From contig JAUXFB010000007.1 in the NCBI GenBank assembly GCA_030620255.1, positions 1 to 15,298 of the forward strand: a stretch of 15,298 nt of DNA. The letters are read 5' to 3'. The DNA is from Candidatus Aminicenantota bacterium (GTDB lineage: Bacteria; Acidobacteriota; Aminicenantia; UBA2199). This document shows positions 1-8,048 of the stretch, piece by piece. The notes under the pieces are model-generated. The model had not been told where the DNA came from and did not search any database. It worked only from the letters and a program-made list of their open reading frames with translations. Both the position numbers and the translations under genes were made by a program. How positions within the stretch are numbered: position 1 is the first letter of the stretch; every line of letters starts with the position of its first letter.

Positions 1-93
1 CATGCATTTCTAATCTCCCTGAAATGCAGCTTTTAACACAAAAAAGGGAGAAAAGCTAAATAAAGGTGAAAGCCTTTAATATAAAGGGTTTTG

Positions 94-115
94 AAAGTTT
101 TACCTTAAAAACTTT
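94..115. promoter_or_regulatory. Short inverted repeat upstream of the first lipoprotein gene
   Basis: AAAGTTTT (94-101) and AAAACTTT (108-115) form a perfect 8-bp inverted repeat around a 6-nt loop. It ends 33 nt before the start codon of the gene at 149. It could be an operator-like dyad or a weak mRNA hairpin in the leader. A second small dyad, GCATTTC (4-10) with GAAATGC (21-27), lies further upstream. No convincing -35/-10 pair was found near either, and in AT-rich DNA such dyads arise by chance. The rest of 1-148 shows no gene. Confidence 0.25.
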
Positions 116-148
116 TGACATTACTATAAATTTTTTAAGGAGGAATGA

Positions 149-1135
149 ATGAAAAGGAAAATAATTTCAACCATTTTTTTTATTCTTTGTGCAGTGTTAT
201 TTTTTATATTCTATTTGTCCGCTTGCAACAGTGGAGCTGTTAGAGAACCACTGTTGATTTATCAAGCACCGACTAATGAGCCTATCATTGCAATCGCATG
301 CGACACCAGAGATAATGTATATGCCATTACTATTAAAGGAAATTTGGTAAAAATTAATGCTGACGGGACAACAAAACAATTATACTCCGGCTTGAAGCGC
401 TGTGGTTTTAGCAATCACTGCCTGGTGGTTCTTCCAACTGGTGAGGTGGTAACCAATGAATGTGAAAAACACAAAAATATTTTGGTAAAAATCGACCCCA
501 ATGGAAAAAAAGAAATCCTGATGAAATTGGAGCATAGTTTAAATTGCATGGCTTCCGATGCAAAGGGAAAAATCTACCTGGGATACTGGATTAGTAAAGG
601 CAATCTCACTGTAAGTCGTTTTCTACAAAGAGCAGAGTATTTAAAAGGAATTATTGCCGAAATTGCTGCCGATAATCAATTAAACCCGTTATATGAAGGG
701 GGTATTCCTCAGTCACTTGCAGTGTCTGAAAAAGGTGAATTGTATGCTGCGGTATGGGGAAAAATGGGAGCTTTCAGGCCTGGATCCAGAAAATATTCAA
801 TGTGTGGTCCTACCAAAACCTTCTGGATAGCTATGGCGGAGCAATCGAAAATCCTTAAAATCACACCCGGCGATAAACCGCAACCGGTTACAGGTGCATT
901 CATAGGATGTTCTTATTTGGCTTTAAAGAATCCAGGTCAGATACTGGCCTTTGGCAATTCAAGTAGTGATAGATGCGGTATCTATGAAATTAGTGCAGGA
1001 CAAAAGCCGGTTCGTAAAGTTTTTCAAAATGATAAAATTAGTGATAATCTAACTTCCCTTGCGGTATCTAAAAATTACTTTTTCTTTTCCGATAGCCAAA
1101 AGGGTATCTACAAGATTGGGTTAAAGTATTTTTAA
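149..1135 (+). CDS. Secreted beta-propeller-like lipoprotein, function unknown
   Basis: The 328-aa product starts with a lipoprotein signal peptide: K/R-rich n-region, hydrophobic residues 8-22 and lipobox L-S-A-C with Cys26 as the predicted lipidated residue. The rest repeats a pattern of about 40-50 residues ('..G.lvKI..dG....ly..l' then 'a.d..g.iY.'), seen around residues 45, 95, 140, 195, 255 and 305. This resembles NHL/SMP-30-type six-blade propellers. The mature part has eight cysteines after Cys26, an even number that would allow disulfides in an extracytoplasmic protein. The start is supported by AAGGAGG at 137-143. The next lipoprotein gene follows after 41 nt in the same orientation, so the two may be co-transcribed. 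No active-site motif was recognised, so ligand or enzymatic activity is unknown. G+C is visibly higher than in mfd, suggesting an accessory gene. Confidence 0.7.
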   Translation: MKRKIISTIFFILCAVLFFIFYLSACNSGAVREPLLIYQAPTNEPIIAIACDTRDNVYAITIKGNLVKINADGTTKQLYSGLKRCGFSNHCLVVLPTGEVVTNECEKHKNILVKIDPNGKKEILMKLEHSLNCMASDAKGKIYLGYWISKGNLTVSRFLQRAEYLKGIIAEIAADNQLNPLYEGGIPQSLAVSEKGELYAAVWGKMGAFRPGSRKYSMCGPTKTFWIAMAEQSKILKITPGDKPQPVTGAFIGCSYLALKNPGQILAFGNSSSDRCGIYEISAGQKPVRKVFQNDKISDNLTSLAVSKNYFFFSDSQKGIYKIGLKYF

Positions 1136-1176
1136 TTCAATGATGTATTTGAATCCATTATAATAAAGGAGAAAAA

Positions 1177-1665
1177 ATGGTGAAAATAATTAAATTTATA
1201 TTGTTGGGATTCTTTGTTTTAGTCTTTACATGTCAGTGCAAAGGAGTTGTTGACAATAGTAATTTTAAAATTGTTTCTGTAACGCGAGTTGATTCTATAT
1301 ATTCCAATGCAGCAGGTAATCGCTATATTGGTTGGAATAAAAAAGACAAAGAAAATGGAGTACTGATAGTTCTTAAATCCAAAAGGCCAATGTTTCGAAC
1401 GATTTATAGTACTGATTTCTCATTAGGTTTTGAAAGTAAATCTGATATTCCGAGACGTAGGTGTTTAGGTATATCTGTGGGTCTGAAAAATTCAAATGAT
1501 CCAAAGAGATGTACATGGATGTTAGGTGGTTCAATATCTCGCTCATGGATCACAAAGGACAAACGATATTTTGGTCTGATTTTTAGTGCACCTAAGAACT
1601 TGACTAAGTTCACGTTATATGATTCTGTCCCAATCATTAAAAATATCACGATAAATAGCAAATAA
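1177..1665 (+). CDS. Small putative lipoprotein, unknown function
   Basis: The 162-aa product has an N-terminal hydrophobic segment (residues 4-18) followed by T-C-Q-C (Cys19 and Cys21). This is a plausible but non-ideal lipobox, so it is likely a lipoprotein or otherwise exported. The remainder is beta-rich by eye, with 'GVLIVLKSK', 'TDFSLGF' and 'GLIFSAPKNLTKFTLY'. This vaguely resembles the extracellular immunoglobulin-like DUF4352 type ('..LiF.vPk....ftL'), but that is only a pattern impression. AAAGGAG at 1165-1171 supports the start. It follows the propeller lipoprotein by 41 nt and is followed in the same reading frame by the folP remnant. No function can be stated. Confidence 0.6.
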   Translation: MVKIIKFILLGFFVLVFTCQCKGVVDNSNFKIVSVTRVDSIYSNAAGNRYIGWNKKDKENGVLIVLKSKRPMFRTIYSTDFSLGFESKSDIPRRRCLGISVGLKNSNDPKRCTWMLGGSISRSWITKDKRYFGLIFSAPKNLTKFTLYDSVPIIKNITINSK

Positions 1666-1692
1666 GAAAAAGGTATTTTACTACTTTTATTT

Positions 1693-1917
1693 AATCATAC
1701 AGAATGCCTTCTATTTTATGAGAATGTAATTAATGATATAAAAGAGTTTTTTTATGAGAGAATGGGGGGCAATTTCAAAAGGTACAAAAAGGGAGAAGCT
1801 GAAACAATAGCTGCAAATTTAATATCTATTCTAAATGGTGCTTCAATTATTCGTGTTCACAATGTAAGAAGTGCTGTTTCATCCAAAAAAATTTTAGAAA
1901 AATTTGTAGATATATAA
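1693..1917 (+). pseudogene. folP: Remnant of dihydropteroate synthase (folP), C-terminal pieces only
   Basis: Frame 1 is open from the stop of the preceding gene (1665) to a TAA at 1915-1917 but has no start codon before an internal ATG. Its translation first gives 'YENVINDIKEFFYERM', like the segment after the TMQ motif of DHPS. After a short unrecognisable join it gives 'ETIAANLISILNGASII' continuing R-V-H-N-V. That matches the conserved C-terminal end of DHPS, where the Arg and His of the RVH signature bind the pterin-pyrophosphate moiety. The central part (the DPG..FGK and SRK regions, about 60 residues) and the whole N-terminus are absent, so it cannot be an active enzyme. It ends 33 nt before mfd, suggesting that folP once preceded mfd. 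An AT palindrome (AAAAATTATAATTTTT, 1916-1931) sits on the stop. Family recognition is from motif memory, not a search. Confidence 0.7.
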
Positions 1918-1950
1918 AAATTATAATTTTTTATAGTATATTCTTGAAGC

Positions 1951-4900
1951 ATGAATTTAGGCTTACCTTTCATTGAATTGGAAAATATGAAATTGTATAA
2001 TAAAATTATGGTAAATAATGTTTTCAGTAGAGAGTTCCTGAATTTGTTAAAATCAAATAAAAAATTCGATATTAACAATGTTGATATAGATCTTACAGAA
2101 TTGTTTGTTGCAGGGATCGCTTTATTTGAAAAGGGAAATTTAATCTGGGTAGTTAAGGAGAATGAAAATTTAAAAGAAAAGGAGGAAAAGTTAGATTTAT
2201 GGCTTGAATTTTTAGGTATAAAAGATATAAATATTAATTTTTATAAATTGCCTTTTGAGGATCCATATATAAATAATAGCATAGGTATTAATTCAATAGT
2301 TTACAAAACAAAGCTCATATCAAGTGTATTAAAAAATAAGAGATCTTTACTCATTACAACTTTATCAGCCTTAAATATAAAAATTGAAGATAAGTCTTCA
2401 TTTAAGGATTTTATCCTTGAGTTAGGTGTGAAGCAAAAGATTGATAGAAATGATTTCAAAAATAAGCTGATTGATATGGGATACAGCGCAAGAGATATTG
2501 TTGATGAAAAGGGGGATGTTGCCTGGAGAGGGAGTATTATTGATGTTTTTCCTGCTGATAGAGAGAATCCTGTTAGAATTGAATTTGAGGGTAATCAGAT
2601 CGTGTCAATGAGGATTTTTGATGATGAAACTCAAAAATCTATTGAAAATGTTGAAGAGGTGATTATTCCAGTTTCAAAGTTTTTTTTAAATTATAAAGAC
2701 AATGAAGATTTTTTAAATAAAGATCAAAAAGATATGATATATTTAACTCAATTAATAAGTGATTATAGAATCGTTTTATCAGATATAAACTCTATTAAAG
2801 ATGAATTTAACAAATTAATTGAAAATTATGAAAAGATTTATAAAATGATATATGAGAAAAATAAAAATATAAAGAAACCTTCTGATATTTTTAATTTTGT
2901 ATTAGAAAAACAAAATATTTTGTGTAATTTAAATAACACTTTTGATGATATTTCTTCAAATATTGAAATTACAAGATTTAAAAAGAGTATAAAAGAGTTA
3001 AATTTAGAAGATATAGAGACTATAAAATATAAGATTTTAAAAAAGAACTATAAGTTATTTGTTTGCTCAAAAAAAAGGGAATATGAAGTCAATTTAAAAG
3101 AGCATTTTGGAGATTTTACTTTTTTAAACTCACATATCCCATTTTCTTTTGAAAACAGAAAAACTTCATACTTTTTTTTATGTGATAGAAATTATAGGTT
3201 TTTTAAAAAGATAAAACAGACTAAAAGTGTCAAGTCTGAGAATTTGATTCGTGAAATAAAAATTAGTGATTATGTTGTTCATAAAAAACATGGAGTCGGA
3301 AAGTTTGTTGGGTTTAAGCAGCTAAAATATGGTAAAGATTCAGCTGAGTTTTTGAAGATAGAATATTACAATAAAGTGTATCTATATATCCCCGTTTACG
3401 AACTTAATGTGTTGAGTAAGTATATAGCTTTTGAAGGATATGTTCCAAAAATTGACAGAATGGGAGGAGATTCGTGGCAGCTTAAACAAAAAAGAGCAAG
3501 AAGAAGTATTGTAAATTTTGCAAAAGATCTGCTTGAACTTTATGCAGTTAGAAAATCGATAAAAAGGTATTCTTATTTAAAAGATTATGATATGGAGAAT
3601 CAACTTGAGAAGGAATTCAAATATGCTGAAACAGAAGATCAGAAAAAAGCAATTAGGGATGTTGATAATGATCTGAGATCTGAAAACCCTATGGATAGAT
3701 TGATTTGTGGAGATGTTAGCTTTGGGAAAACTGAGGTTGCTATAAGGGCTGCTTGCAGAGTTGTATCCAACAATAAACAGGTTCTAATTTTGTGCCCTAC
3801 AACCATTCTTTCTTTGCAGCATTACAGGACTTTTAAAAAAAGATTTGATCATTTCCCTGTTAGAATTGCGTTACTTTCAAGAATGGTGCTAAAAAAGGAT
3901 AGGGAACTGATTAAAAAAGAGCTGGAACATGGAAGGATTGATATTGTAATAGGAACTCATTCTTTGATTTCAAGTGAAATAAAATTTAATGATCTTGGAC
4001 TATACATAATTGATGAAGAACAAAGATTTGGTGTTTTCCAAAAGGAAAAGCTAAAAAAGAACAGAGAAGATATAGATGTTCTAACTCTTTCTGCAACACC
4101 AATACCCAGGACTCTTTCTTTTTCTCTTGCAGGTCTTCAGGATGTTTCAATAATTCAAAGCCCTCCAATTGGGAGGCGTGCAATCAAAAATTATATTGGT
4201 TATTTTTCAAAGGAGATTTTAATATCAGCAATTTTAAATGAAGTTGAAAGGGATGGATTGATTTATATTATTTATAATAATATTGAAAAAATTTATACTT
4301 TTATGGAAAATTTAAAAAAATTGCTTACTGAAGTATCATTTACAGTTATAAATGCAAAGATGAAAACAGAAGAGATCGAGAAGAATCTTATGGATTTTAT
4401 CTATAAAAAGTACAGAGTGCTGATCTCAACAACAATCATAGAAAATGGTATTGATATACCAGAGGTTAATACTCTAATCGTGATAGATGCAGATAAATTT
4501 GGATTAACTCAGCTCTACCAGTTAAGAGGAAGAATAGGTAGAAGTAACAAACAGGCTTATGCCTATTTTTTAGTAAACTCTATGAATGTTTCAGATAAAG
4601 CCAAGGCTCGTCTTAATGCAATAAGGGAGTTTGCAGATCTTGGATCTGGTTATAAGTTGGCAGAATTTGATCTGAAATTAAGAGGAGCTGGTTCTCTTCT
4701 TGGGAATAAACAGCATGGACACATTGAAGCACTCGGATTTGATTATTATCTTGAGTTATTAAATAAAACCATAAAAGAATTAAAGGGTGAAAAAGAGAAG
4801 ATAAAAGAGACTAAGATCAAGATAAATTTTAGCTATTCTATTGATTCAAATTATATAAAAAATAGTGCTGTAAGAATAAGTTTTTATAAAAGAATTCTCG

Positions 4901-5229
4901 AAGTAAAGGAAATTGAGAAAATTTCTGAAATAAAGAGAGAATTGATTGATCTTTATGGTAAGTTACCTGAAAGTATAGAAAATATATTTTTTGTTGCTGT
5001 TATAAGAATTATTGCTTTTAAATTCCAATTTGAAGAAGTTGATATTTCTCTTAATAAGATTTATATAAAATTATCCCATGAAAAGATAGATGAATTAAAT
5101 GAATTTTTCATTGTTTTAGAGATGTTTGATATAGAAAAGGTTGATAAAAATAGTTTTATTGTTTATTTTAAAAATCATATAGATTTTGTTGAAAAAATGA
5201 AAAAAGTACTCTTATCTAAACAGTTTTAG
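1951..5229 (+). CDS. mfd: Transcription-repair coupling factor Mfd
   Basis: Mfd is a DNA translocase that removes RNA polymerase stalled at lesions and recruits UvrA. The 1092-aa length is normal for the family. Residues 1-300 hold the degenerate UvrB-like region, with 'GYSARDIVDEKGDVAWRG' around 177-194. The RNAP-interacting CarD-like domain begins with 'DYVVHKKHGVG' at 440-450. The helicase core has Walker A GDVSFGKT (587-594), DEEQRFGV from 688, SATPIPRT (714-721), TTIIENGIDIPEV (827-839) and QLYQLRGRIGRS (854-865). A C-terminal TRCF domain follows. The usual family Walker A is GDVGFGKT, so Ser590 replaces Gly, and 'DADKFGL' replaces the usual 'ERAD.FGL'. Neither removes the catalytic Lys593 or the DEEQ motif. 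No clear Shine-Dalgarno precedes the ATG. The stop overlaps the 3' end of lnt on the other strand by 14 nt. Confidence 0.96.
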   Translation: MNLGLPFIELENMKLYNKIMVNNVFSREFLNLLKSNKKFDINNVDIDLTELFVAGIALFEKGNLIWVVKENENLKEKEEKLDLWLEFLGIKDININFYKLPFEDPYINNSIGINSIVYKTKLISSVLKNKRSLLITTLSALNIKIEDKSSFKDFILELGVKQKIDRNDFKNKLIDMGYSARDIVDEKGDVAWRGSIIDVFPADRENPVRIEFEGNQIVSMRIFDDETQKSIENVEEVIIPVSKFFLNYKDNEDFLNKDQKDMIYLTQLISDYRIVLSDINSIKDEFNKLIENYEKIYKMIYEKNKNIKKPSDIFNFVLEKQNILCNLNNTFDDISSNIEITRFKKSIKELNLEDIETIKYKILKKNYKLFVCSKKREYEVNLKEHFGDFTFLNSHIPFSFENRKTSYFFLCDRNYRFFKKIKQTKSVKSENLIREIKISDYVVHKKHGVGKFVGFKQLKYGKDSAEFLKIEYYNKVYLYIPVYELNVLSKYIAFEGYVPKIDRMGGDSWQLKQKRARRSIVNFAKDLLELYAVRKSIKRYSYLKDYDMENQLEKEFKYAETEDQKKAIRDVDNDLRSENPMDRLICGDVSFGKTEVAIRAACRVVSNNKQVLILCPTTILSLQHYRTFKKRFDHFPVRIALLSRMVLKKDRELIKKELEHGRIDIVIGTHSLISSEIKFNDLGLYIIDEEQRFGVFQKEKLKKNREDIDVLTLSATPIPRTLSFSLAGLQDVSIIQSPPIGRRAIKNYIGYFSKEILISAILNEVERDGLIYIIYNNIEKIYTFMENLKKLLTEVSFTVINAKMKTEEIEKNLMDFIYKKYRVLISTTIIENGIDIPEVNTLIVIDADKFGLTQLYQLRGRIGRSNKQAYAYFLVNSMNVSDKAKARLNAIREFADLGSGYKLAEFDLKLRGAGSLLGNKQHGHIEALGFDYYLELLNKTIKELKGEKEKIKETKIKINFSYSIDSNYIKNSAVRISFYKRILEVKEIEKISEIKRELIDLYGKLPESIENIFFVAVIRIIAFKFQFEEVDISLNKIYIKLSHEKIDELNEFFIVLEMFDIEKVDKNSFIVYFKNHIDFVEKMKKVLLSKQF

Positions 5230-6739
5230 ATTTTTTGTTTTTTGTAAAGAATTTTATTTTTATAAAATAAATAACAACTAAAATTATACAGAAGTATGGA
5301 AACATATAACCATACCTTGTAAAAAAGCTCTTTTTTGTTAAGTATTTAAATTTTGCAATGAATGTATCTTTTGTATGAGAAGAAGATTGATACATGATTT
5401 CCCCTGATGGCGAAATTACTGCTGAAATACCATTTGATGTTGATCTTAATATATATCTTCTATTTTCAATACTCCTGAAAGTAGCCATTGATAGGTGTTG
5501 CAAGGGTGCGGATGAGTTCCCAAACCATGAATCATTTGAAATTGTTATTATTAATTCTCCTCCATATGAGATAAATTTTCTAATTAATTCAGGGAAGATA
5601 ATCTCATAACATATGGGAGTGGATGTAAAATGGCTATTTATTTTAAGATTATGCACGGATTTTCCAAAAGTAAAGTCACCTATCTCATCAGTTATTTTTT
5701 TTACAAAAAAGAGTAATTTCCTGAAAGGTATGTATTCACCAAAAGGTGTTAGGTGAACCTTATCATATTTTTCAGTCTTATTTTTTTGAAATAATATTAT
5801 AGAGTTATAAATTTCTTTGGAATTTTTTAGGTCAGTGAAGCCAGCAAATATAGGTACATTCAAATTTGTGAAATTAAAAAATTTCCTTTTGAAAAAATTA
5901 TTTTGTAAAGGATATATTGAAACTGTATATTCAGGCCAGATTATAAATTCTGCTCCTTTTTCTTTTAATTTTTTAGAATCATTAAACAATTCTTCCAGTT
6001 TTTTTATCTTTTCCCGGTAATTTAAGTTCTGATCATTTTTTGTGTTTGGTTGAATAATTCCTGCAATGTGCGGTTTTATGTCTTTTATTTCATAATTATT
6101 CCTTTTATATAAAAAGTAACCCTCTGAATATATAAAAATAAAGCTGATTATAATTACTAAAGCTATCTTTTTGTTTTTATGTTTAAATAAAAGATAAAGC
6201 AGGATATTGAAATAAATCAGGAAGAAGGTTATTAAGTGAATACCTGCGATTTCTGCCATTTGTATGAAATATATATTTTTGTATTGAGAGTATCCAGCAA
6301 TGCACCAGGGGAATCCACCAAATATTTTTTCGATCAATATATCTTTTGAAACCCAGATAAATGGAATAATAAGATAAGACAATAAATTTGAGTTTAAGGT
6401 TTTTTTTATAAATATTCCAGCAAGTCCTGAGAATAAAGATAAATAAGCTGATAAAGCTATTAAGCCAATAAAACTGAGGAATCGGCTGGTTTCTCCATAG
6501 GTAACCATTACATTGGGGATCCAATATAATATAATTAGATAAGAAAAGAAAGAAAAATTAAAAAATAGTAGAAACGCATTTGATACTATTTTCTTGTCCA
6601 ATGCATAAATTAGTGGAATAAGAAAGAAAAAAGAACAAAAATATAGATTAAATTTCGGAAAAGAGAAAGATAAAAGAATAACAGAAGAAGTTAATATTAA
6701 TAAGTGCTGGAATTTTAATCTGATCTTTCTATTGTAAAT
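5216..6739 (-). CDS. lnt: Apolipoprotein N-acyltransferase Lnt (start probably ATT)
   Basis: Lnt transfers a third acyl chain to the N-terminal cysteine of lipoproteins in the inner membrane. It has multiple N-terminal membrane helices, then a nitrilase-type domain with the catalytic triad Glu270 (IIWPEYTV), Lys327 (YDKVHLTPFGEY) and Cys377 (PICYEIIF), then a C-terminal helix. Numbering is from the proposed start at 6737-6739. The first ordinary start codon in frame is TTG at 6599-6601. However, the frame is open upstream and encodes a typical Lnt first helix (LLILTSSVILLSFSFPKFN, then IPLIYAL), so the TTG would cut off about 46 residues. With the ATT start the protein has 507 residues and triad positions close to E. 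coli E267/K335/C387. GGAG at 6748-6751 lies 8 nt upstream of the ATT. It overlaps the SPOR gene by 25 nt and is the last gene of the nfeD operon. Family is certain; the exact start is inferred. Confidence 0.9.
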   Translation of the reverse strand: MYNRKIRLKFQHLLILTSSVILLSFSFPKFNLYFCSFFFLIPLIYALDKKIVSNAFLLFFNFSFFSYLIILYWIPNVMVTYGETSRFLSFIGLIALSAYLSLFSGLAGIFIKKTLNSNLLSYLIIPFIWVSKDILIEKIFGGFPWCIAGYSQYKNIYFIQMAEIAGIHLITFFLIYFNILLYLLFKHKNKKIALVIIISFIFIYSEGYFLYKRNNYEIKDIKPHIAGIIQPNTKNDQNLNYREKIKKLEELFNDSKKLKEKGAEFIIWPEYTVSIYPLQNNFFKRKFFNFTNLNVPIFAGFTDLKNSKEIYNSIILFQKNKTEKYDKVHLTPFGEYIPFRKLLFFVKKITDEIGDFTFGKSVHNLKINSHFTSTPICYEIIFPELIRKFISYGGELIITISNDSWFGNSSAPLQHLSMATFRSIENRRYILRSTSNGISAVISPSGEIMYQSSSHTKDTFIAKFKYLTKKSFFTRYGYMFPYFCIILVVIYFIKIKFFTKNKKSKTV

Positions 6740-7281
6740 TTCTTTTTCTCCATATTCTCAAGTTTTTGTTTCTCTCTTTTTGCATCCTGAAGATTTTTAA
6801 AGTTTCCCACTCTAACTCTGAATAATTTTTTATTATTTTTTATTGTTGAAAGGATTTCAGTTTGAAAGCCCAATTTTCCAAATTTCTCAGAATATTTTTT
6901 TGCATTATAAAAGAGAGAGAAAGCACCGACTTGAATGGAATAATAAGGTTCTCTTTTTATTGTTTTGCTCTTTATTTCCTCTTTTTTAGGAGTAGTTTTT
7001 TTAAGAGATTTCTGATTGAACATTTTTTCTTCTTCTATAATTCCTGACTTTTTTTTGTCTTTAGTTTTTACAGGTTTCTCTTTTACTATTTTTATTTCTT
7101 CTGGTTTTTGAAAATTTTCTGCTAGTTTAGAGGATTCTGTTGGGTCTTTTATTGAGGATTTTCCAGCTTTATATCCTAAAGAGAACAGGAAGATTCCAAT
7201 CAGTATAATGGCTACTAATAGAACTAGAATATGGATGAAAGTAACTTTTATTTCAAGATATGACTTGTCCCCGTTACTCAT
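6715..7281 (-). CDS. SPOR-domain membrane protein
   Basis: The 188-aa product has a short cytoplasmic N-terminus, one transmembrane helix (about residues 12-37), a Lys/Glu-rich low-complexity linker (about 43-110), and a C-terminal SPOR domain (about 112-185). The SPOR domain begins [15 protein letters not shown], and its second repeat is [19 protein letters not shown] domains bind denuded peptidoglycan glycans, typically at division sites, so a role in cell-wall remodelling or division is likely. The linker would reach from the inner membrane to the wall. The ATG overlaps the slipin stop (ATGA, 4 nt), implying translational coupling. The 3' end overlaps the proposed start of lnt. The domain call is strong; the specific cellular role is inferred. 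Confidence 0.87.
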   Translation of the reverse strand: MSNGDKSYLEIKVTFIHILVLLVAIILIGIFLFSLGYKAGKSSIKDPTESSKLAENFQKPEEIKIVKEKPVKTKDKKKSGIIEEEKMFNQKSLKKTTPKKEEIKSKTIKREPYYSIQVGAFSLFYNAKKYSEKFGKLGFQTEILSTIKNNKKLFRVRVGNFKNLQDAKREKQKLENMEKKKFTIERSD

Positions 7282-8030
7282 TTTGTTTGTTTTTCAAAAA
7301 GGCCTTTCAACAGATCAATTGGAAGCGGGAAAACAATTGTTGAAGCATTGTCAGCAGAAATATCTGTAAGGGTCTGGAGATATCTTAGTTGAATGGTTAC
7401 TGGATTTTTAGATATTGTCTCAGCAGCCTGGAATAGTTTTGAAGATGCTTGGAATTCACCCTCAGCATGAATAACTTTTGCTCTTCTTTCTCTTTCTGCT
7501 TCAGCCTGTTTTGCCATTGCTCTCTGCATTTCCTGAGGAAGATCCACATATTTAATTTCAACCATTGAAACTTTAACTCCCCATGGGTCAGTATGCTCAT
7601 CAATAATGGACTGTAATTTTTGATTCAGGGTTTCTCTTTCTGATAATAAATCATCAAGTTCCACCTGCCCTAAAACTGATCTTAGGGTTGTCTGGGATAA
7701 TTGTGATGTTGCATATTGATAATCCTGAACATCTATGATTGCTTTTTTAGGATCAATTACTCTATAGTAAACAACTGCATTGACCTTAACTGAAACATTA
7801 TCTTTTGTGATTACATCCTGTGGAGGAACATCAAGAACAATTGTTCTTAAACTTACTTTAATAAGTTTATCTATTGGGTATAATACCAAAATAAGACCCG
7901 GGCCTTTTGGCTTATCAAGCACTCTACCAAGTCGGAAAATAACTCCTCTCTCATACTCCTTTAAAATTTTAATCCAGTTAAAAAGTAAGAATAATACAAT
8001 AATAATTATTGTTAATGCAGAAAATTGCAT
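7278..8030 (-). CDS. Slipin / stomatin-like SPFH-domain membrane protein
   Basis: The 250-aa product has an N-terminal membrane hairpin or anchor (about residues 3-20). It is followed by a canonical SPFH/prohibitin domain: [13 protein letters not shown] near 25-37, [13 protein letters not shown], then [20 protein letters not shown] helical segment rich in Ala/Glu/Arg ([18 protein letters not shown], about 177-194) oligomerises in this family. Bacterial and archaeal slipins next to nfeD form membrane microdomain scaffolds, and in Pyrococcus the neighbouring NfeD protease cleaves its stomatin partner. The gene starts 18 nt downstream of the nfeD stop with a strong AAAGGAGGT ribosome binding site on the minus strand, and its stop overlaps the SPOR gene. 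Length and domain order are normal. Confidence 0.94.
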   Translation of the reverse strand: MQFSALTIIIIVLFLLFNWIKILKEYERGVIFRLGRVLDKPKGPGLILVLYPIDKLIKVSLRTIVLDVPPQDVITKDNVSVKVNAVVYYRVIDPKKAIIDVQDYQYATSQLSQTTLRSVLGQVELDDLLSERETLNQKLQSIIDEHTDPWGVKVSMVEIKYVDLPQEMQRAMAKQAEAERERRAKVIHAEGEFQASSKLFQAAETISKNPVTIQLRYLQTLTDISADNASTIVFPLPIDLLKGLFEKQTK

Positions 8031-8048
8031 ATTTACCTCCTTTTATAA

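Noticed and set aside
1916..1931. Perfect AT palindrome as a rho-independent terminator
   Set aside because: It contains no G or C, so the hairpin would be too weak; kept only as a note under the folP remnant.
6590..6610. Suspected frameshift splitting lnt into two reading frames
   Set aside because: Careful re-reading of the complement shows the upstream Lnt-like segment and the TTG at 6599-6601 are in one continuous frame; the real issue is the missing standard start codon.
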